From assembly GCA_014529385.2 (NCBI GenBank), contig CM043943.1, positions 105,124,355-105,188,354 on the forward strand: a stretch of 64,000 nt of DNA. The letters are read 5' to 3'. Position numbers and translations under genes: made by a program. The notes below the pieces were generated by a model that was not told the DNA's origin, made no database searches, and was given only the letters and a program-made list of their open reading frames with translations. The DNA comes from Adiantum capillus-veneris. Taxonomy: Eukaryota; Streptophyta; Polypodiopsida; Polypodiales; Pteridaceae. Below are positions 58,950 through 64,000 of this stretch, piece by piece; the stretch's first letter is position 1, and every line of letters begins with the position of its first letter.

Positions 58950-59690
58950 TCATTGAAAAGCAGGAGGATTTACAAGTGGTATAGTATGACCAAACTCACT
59001 AGCATCTATATACATGCTCTTTCCCCTGTAGGTGAAGTAGATTCTCCTTTCAGGGAACATATTGGCAGCCATGCGGTTGAACCATGTTGGACCTATGATA
59101 GCATCCTCATGTTGGAGAGGAGAGATGAAAAAGTCATCTTTGTTGACATAGCTTTGGACATGAAGCCTTAACTTCCCAATCAAGGGAGTAACGGAGGCTC
59201 GTTGTCCATTGAAAGCGGTGTCGGCCGTTAACACATCTCCCATATCAAAAGCTTGAATGCCCAACTTGGTGGGAAACTCCATTGATATGAAGTTGTGAGT
59301 AGAGCCAGGGTCAAACAACATGAAGGCATCGTGCTCCCTTACCTTTCCCCAAGCATAGGAGAGAGGTGCACCTTTGCAATGAGCATCCTCTTTTGGATCT
59401 TTGATGGTGGAAGCTCTAGGAGTCTCATTGCGATCATTTCTCTTGGGGCAAGAATGATAGCCATGTCCTTGCTCCCCACACTTAAAACATTTATGGTCCT
59501 TCAGGAGGGATTTTGTTTTTACCTTTGTAAACTCGCTTCTCCTTGAACCGATTGTTGTTGTTGTTGTTGTTGGAATTGCCTTGGGAAGAATTTTGAGCAT
59601 TGGTTTTTTCCTTTGCACCATTTTTTTCTTTATTTTCCATGGGCTTGACATTCCGTCTAGCCCCTTGTTGGGAATTGATGCGCGAAGCAA
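58950..59690 (-). pseudogene. Chromovirus zinc knuckle and aspartic protease
   Basis: A 246-residue frame with an Asn/Lys-rich start, the perfect CCHC knuckle CFKCGEQGHGYHSC and a protease domain. The protease active site reads FMLFDPGSTHNFISMEF, with the usual D-S/T-G triad changed to DPG, and the second block is DAIIGPTWFNRM. It links gag to pol. Confidence 0.88.
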
Positions 59691-59699
59691 CCATGGTGT

Positions 59700-60751
59700 G
59701 GTGGATTACTTCGGTAATAGAACCAAGCCGTTAAGAGTTGACATACTCGGCCATCTCTTCAAAAAATCTCGCACAAAACTATTGCTTTCTCTCGGAAAAT
59801 TCTATCTTTTGAAAGACAATAGCCTTGAGATGTAAGTCCCAAAACTTGTCTATGTATTTGTGGATAGACTCATGAGAGAGAAGCTTCAAACTGCGCCATT
59901 CGGTGAGCACTTTGTCCTTTGTGTCGCTTGCAAGGAATTGCTTCATGATGGAAACTCGTAGAGTTTTCCATGTCTTTGGGGCTTTACCGTTGCCACAAAG
60001 TCTAGCCCACCATTGGCAAGCCAATTTTCTGAAGTGCATAGCTACATGGTGTAGCTTGGAGGATTCCATGAAGCCCTCGTCTCCAAAGCCACATCAAATT
60101 GCTGGATGAAGGCCAATACTTTGTCGGTGACACCAAAGGTGCCATCATAAGTGAGAAAAGAGACACTCTTCCCTCTTTCTTTGAACTTCTTGAGCTTTTG
60201 TGACCTTTGCCATGCAGGGTATGATTTGCGATGTCCTCCCCTCTTGTATAGGAGAATAGCCGTAGCTTTCATTGAAAGAGGAGGAAGGTGAAGAAGAAGG
60301 AGAAGAGGGTGACCTCTTTGTTGCCCTTTTCTTCCTTTGTTTCCTCTCTTCCGTTTCGGAGTGACGAGGAGAAGGACTGTGTGTTGATATTTTCCTCTTG
60401 GAAGGAGTTGGCAATCATCTAGACCGGAAGTTCATAGAGCCACATCTTTAGAAGAACTAAAATTTCATTACTTTCTTGGTCCTTGGATTCCTCCTCTTAT
60501 ATGGGAGAGAGTCTTCTTTTGGGGGTCTCTTCAAGAGGCCTCCTAATCTCTCTCTCCTCTTGGAGAGAAAGGGTAATCCCATAAGCACGAACTTGTTGAG
60601 TAACTTCAGCTTGCAAAGCAGGGTTACCCATAGCATGCTGCAACCTAGTAACAAGATTATTGACAAACATGGGGGCATCATCATTAGCACCTTCATGTGC
60701 AAAATCAAAGTTATAAATGTTCATTCTGCTCTCTTGGTTATTGTCATCCAT
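59700..60751 (-). pseudogene. Chromovirus Gag
   Basis: ATG at 60751 opens an 84-residue frame (MDDNNQESRMNIYNFDF, later LSLQEEREIRRPLEE) that ends in a stop. Frames 60414-60145, 60272-60042 and 60069-59779 continue with a Ser/Lys-rich region and the gag domain: FLTYDGTFGVTDKVLAFIQQ, ALETRASWN, HHVAMHFRKLACQWWARL and VSIMKQFLASDTKDKVLTEW. At least three frame changes disrupt it. A CCHC knuckle follows in the next frame. Confidence 0.85.
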
Positions 60752-61083
60752 GCTAACAAAATTTGTGTTCTTACTTAGTGTATGCTTTGGAAATTTAAAA
60801 ACTTAGTTGCTAATCCTCTTAGCCTTTGAAAATTGGCACTTAAGTATCTACACCCACGGTTCAAATTGGTTAATTATAGAGAGTAGTGGAGTGGGTCTAA
60901 GAAAGTCTAAAAAGACCCCATTATTAAGTTCAAAGCTCCAAGATGTGCACCATATCCCACATAGTGGGCTCAACAAAACCGATAATAGATCCCAGTCCCA
61001 CTTACCCTAATATAAATCAAAAATCAACCATTTATAAGCTACTTAAGTACCTCTCTTCTAAACCAAGAAAAGAGAAACCAAAT

Positions 61084-61095
61084 GCTCTGATACCA
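61084..61095 (-). promoter_or_regulatory. Primer-binding site, initiator tRNA-Met type
   Basis: The minus strand reads TGGTATCAGAGC one base inside the 5' LTR, the usual primer site of plant chromoviruses and copia elements. Confidence 0.9.
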
Positions 61096-61096
61096 A

Positions 61097-62716
61097 TGTA
61101 ATGGAAATGGCCTACTAACTTTGAAAGTAGCATAAATTAGAGAAAGTACTTTTGTGAAATTACTTTGTGAGCATAGAGGGTGAACTTAATTGATAATAGC
61201 AACATAAACATAGCATTTAGTTAACTTGGCATGAACAATAATTTTTCAAGAGAGATTTTAGAGAACATGACAACATTTGAAGATCGATTCATGTGGAGCC
61301 AGTCCCCCCTCCAATAGGCATTTGTACTATAGTTTTTCCCATCAAGAGAGACTTGGTACAATACAATTTTTGTGTTCCTTATGACCTAGGTGATGCAATG
61401 AAGATGGAAAGTTTCATGCATCACGAGCATAACATAATCTTTGTAGAAAGAATTAACTGTCCCAAGCCTCATTCCCAAGGCCTCAAACACCTTCGAAGGT
61501 GGAGAGAGCTAGGAGGGAATGAGGATAGGGAAGAGGAAGAAGAAACAAGAAACATGTCATAGGAGAAATAATTAGTTCCTCACTTATCATCACTCTTCTT
61601 GATAGCATACATAATAGCATAGTAATGAAAATGGAGAATATGGAAAGCTTAAGCATTGAAGCATGGCTCTTGGTTGGATTTGCATTCCATAGCCATGAGT
61701 GTTGGTGTAGGCTCTCAACTTCTCTACTAGCTTGGAGAAGGAGATGGAGCTCTTGCACTTCACACAATGAGAGAGTGTGTGAGAGAGTATATTCCTCAAG
61801 AAACCCCCTAGATTTCTTTGGTCGACCCCCCCTTGTAGCTCATGATTGAAGATCATTGGACCTCTCTAGCCCTAGCCAATCATATGCAAGGGCATATCAA
61901 GAAACAAGGGTAGCCTTGGGACAAAAGTTCCCCTTTCCCCTTTGAGAGAGAGGACTTGATAAATGCCCCGCATTTAATTAATTTAACTAATTTATCATTG
62001 GACCCCTTGGGAGGCCAACCAATAAGCTTTAGGCACACCATTAGGGCAACATGAGGAGGAGGTTGACATGTGTCCTTGTTGCCTCCTTGGTCTAGGTTTG
62101 CCTCGAGTGAGTGTGTGTGTGTGTTCTCTCTCATGCTCCCAACTTGTAGGACTTGTCCCCTCCTTGTAGGAATACTTGTTGACTTTTTGACACCTCAAGC
62201 CCCTCAACCTTGGGCCCGATTCCCACCATAAGCTTGGCCCTTAAGCCCCTCAAGCTTGGGCCGGGTTCCCACCACAAGCTTGGCCCTTAAGCCCTTCAAG
62301 CTTGTGCCGGGTTCCCACCTCAAGTACAACCCTAGAATATCAAGCATAACAAGCACCTCAAGCATCTCATTCATCAAGCACCTCAAGCATCTCATTCATC
62401 AAGCACAACAAGCACCTCAAGCTTGGGCGGTGGGTTCCCACATCAAGGTCATCCCTAGCTTACCTAAGTTCAAAGGACTTTTTAACACTAACCTTTGGAG
62501 GTCTTTAATGAAGCTAACCCTAAGCTCCATTAGATATCCTTAATCTTTGACGGACCATCTCTCATTTGGAACCCTTTATCATTGGCCCTGTGTTGAGATA
62601 GATCTGAAAGCACATATCTATATTCTAACCCTTGTTTCCATTTATTCTCCTACATTAAATGATCAATTTAATATGAAAAAATCATTTGGTTTGGTTAGAT
62701 ATTAGATTTTATGACA
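61097..62716 (-). repeat. 5' LTR of the chromovirus
   Basis: 1,620 bp. Contains one copy of the TG-rich unit, and expanded CAAGCTTG and CAAGCACCTCAAGCATCT repeats at about 62220-62420. Confidence 0.9.
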
Positions 62717-64000
62717 CTTTCCATGGCTGCAATATTGCTCCAAGGTTCTCCATTGAAGGTTTAATCCTCTATATCGCCCTCTCTCCAAAAACATTAACTT
62801 CTTGCTCCTCCATCTCTAGCTTATTCAAGACCACCATCAAACCCTCTTACTATAGCCCCTTCCTCTTTATAGCAAAGTCAAACTCTACTACTCACAGAAG
62901 GAGAAAATATGAGGTAGAATTGGTTGTCTTGTACAACACCAAGGATTCTAATGGGGAGTGGGTGCCTCAAGTGTTCAGCAAAGGCACTTGCCCCACCGGG
63001 TCTCATCGTGTTTGAGATTGTGGCAACTTGGATCAACACTGGAAAGGGAGGTTTCTTGGGTTGAAAGACCATAGGATCAATGGGACGGTGTCTGTAGTTC
63101 AACATGTCTATTCAATGCCTAATATGCATTTGGGACACACTAATCCAAGACTTTTTCCGCCTAACTGTAAGTTGCTTCTCTTTGTTGTTGCAATAGATAT
63201 GCATTGAGTTGACCTATGTGTTCAAGTATGCTAGTATGTTTATTTTGGGACATTTGATGTCTATGTATATATATTTTCATCAAACTTGGTGAGCAAAAAC
63301 AATTAAGAAGTCTCTCTGGAACCTTTCAATATTTTCATGCTAACATTGGTGCCATGATGCTTGTCGATGTGCAACCATAGACACTACTGCAAAGTAGAAT
63401 CTTCTTCTACTCACACAAATATGCAGTGCCCACCTTTGAGCATGGTTATGGTAAGATCAATGGAATTGACATGCCATCGCTTCTTAGCATGGAGTGGCCG
63501 TAGCCTGGATGTTTGCCATCCATCTTATCCATAAAGGAGAAGATGGTTTATGATATTCTTTCCTCGTTGAAGTTTGGGAAGGCTTTTAGGTCTGTAGGTC
63601 TAAGTCGATGTTGTCCCATGCATGTTTTTGTGCATTTATCTAAGGCCTTGCAATTCAATGTCACACCCACTATGTTTATATGCAAGTGTGTCTTTTGAAG
63701 CATTACAACCCTTTTTAGGAGAGAATTGGGGATTTATAGAGGGCATACATTAGAGAAATAGATATTGATGCAAGCTAGGGGCTTCAAGTATTGGGAAATG
63801 ATATCTCTGAAATTGTGCAAGTTAGAGATCATAGTTGTTGACACAGTTGCCTTGGTTGCTTCAGAGATGGCAGTTTGTAGAGCTGGCAAACGTCATGGAG
63901 GAGAAGTTCTTGGCAACCCAAGCCAAGATTGTGGCAAATCAAGAACCTCTTCCTGTTGAGTCACCTGACTCTAATGCCCCAAATATTGTTGATGAGAGGA
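62717..64000 (+). other. Unassigned right end of the window
   Basis: The first bases (CTTTCCATGGCTGCA) resemble the TTCCATGGCTA repeat left of the chromovirus, so the element sits inside that repetitive region. A frame through 62686-63015 crosses the LTR boundary and ends EWVPQVFSKGTCPTGSHRV; no domain recognised. A frame open from about 63844 to the window edge reads WQFVELANVMEEKFLATQAK and then EPLPVESPDSNAPNIVDE. It may be the start of a gag or host exon and cannot be assigned. Confidence 0.35.

Larger units (their letters stand above)
53982..62716 (-). mobile_element. Complete but decayed Ty3/gypsy chromovirus
   Basis: 8,735 bp with LTRs of 1,640 bp (53982-55621) and 1,620 bp (61097-62716), both TGTAATGG...ATGACA. 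The flanks are CTTAC and CTTTC, a 5-bp target duplication with one mismatch. Primer site (61084-61095) and polypurine tract (55622-55635) show minus-strand orientation. Inside are gag, protease, RT, RNase H, integrase and a chromodomain relic, all broken. The sampled LTR part differs by roughly 8% by eye, so it is much older than the copia element at 46398. Confidence 0.92.

Overview
This window reads as nuclear DNA of a land plant with a large, transposon-filled genome. One split host gene is recognisable: a four-exon MORN-repeat gene on the minus strand (35646-37456) whose repeat layout matches the flagellar radial-spoke head protein RSPH1. If that is right, the plant makes motile, flagellated sperm, so a fern, lycophyte, bryophyte, cycad or Ginkgo is more likely than a flowering plant or conifer. 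I infer a fern-like genome from the transposon nesting, the long AT-rich spacers and the many TC/TG microsatellites, but the species is not determined.

Layout. 1-3548: remnant of a minus-strand Ty3/gypsy element (probable 3' LTR, then RT, protease and gag). 3729-5810: 5'-truncated Ty1/copia element (intact RT-RNase H frame plus 3' LTR) abutting a LINE. 5811-10185: minus-strand LINE with endonuclease, RT and zinc-binding domains. 10200-10860: tandem array of about 70-bp units. 12325-19050: decayed plus-strand Ty3/gypsy element of odd design: no gag or protease seen, two zinc-binding modules before the integrase, and a long extra ORF region before the 3' LTR. Its flanking non-coding DNA carries 22-bp perfect or near-perfect palindromes. 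19570-21310: gypsy scraps in both orientations.

23222-32000: an old copia copy split by a 6.5-kb non-autonomous LTR element (23721-30225) with two 2,014-bp LTRs, a 4-bp target duplication, and gag-like and acidic ORFs but no pol. 34198-37253: three copies of a GC-rich foldback repeat, the third inside intron 1 of the RSPH1-like gene. 37650-38905: 3' end of another LINE. 38994-43549: complete PIF/Harbinger DNA transposon with inverted repeats, TCA target duplication, and broken Myb-like and DDE transposase genes. 44180-46060: decayed gypsy gag-RT. 46398-51595: complete, very young copia element (LTRs differ at one base in 227). 53982-62716: complete but decayed chromovirus (Ty3/gypsy with chromodomain), minus strand, nested in repetitive DNA. 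The last 1.3 kb is unassigned.

How the parts relate. Nearly everything is selfish DNA at different stages of decay, so insertion order can be read from nesting and LTR divergence. A recurring theme is inactivation of transposon reading frames by short direct tandem duplications (10x2, 16, 20, 25, 100 and 122 bp). The most unusual objects are the gag-only LTR element, the gypsy element with duplicated zinc-binding module, the palindromes around it, and the foldback family. All identifications are from reading translations and motifs; no database search was run.
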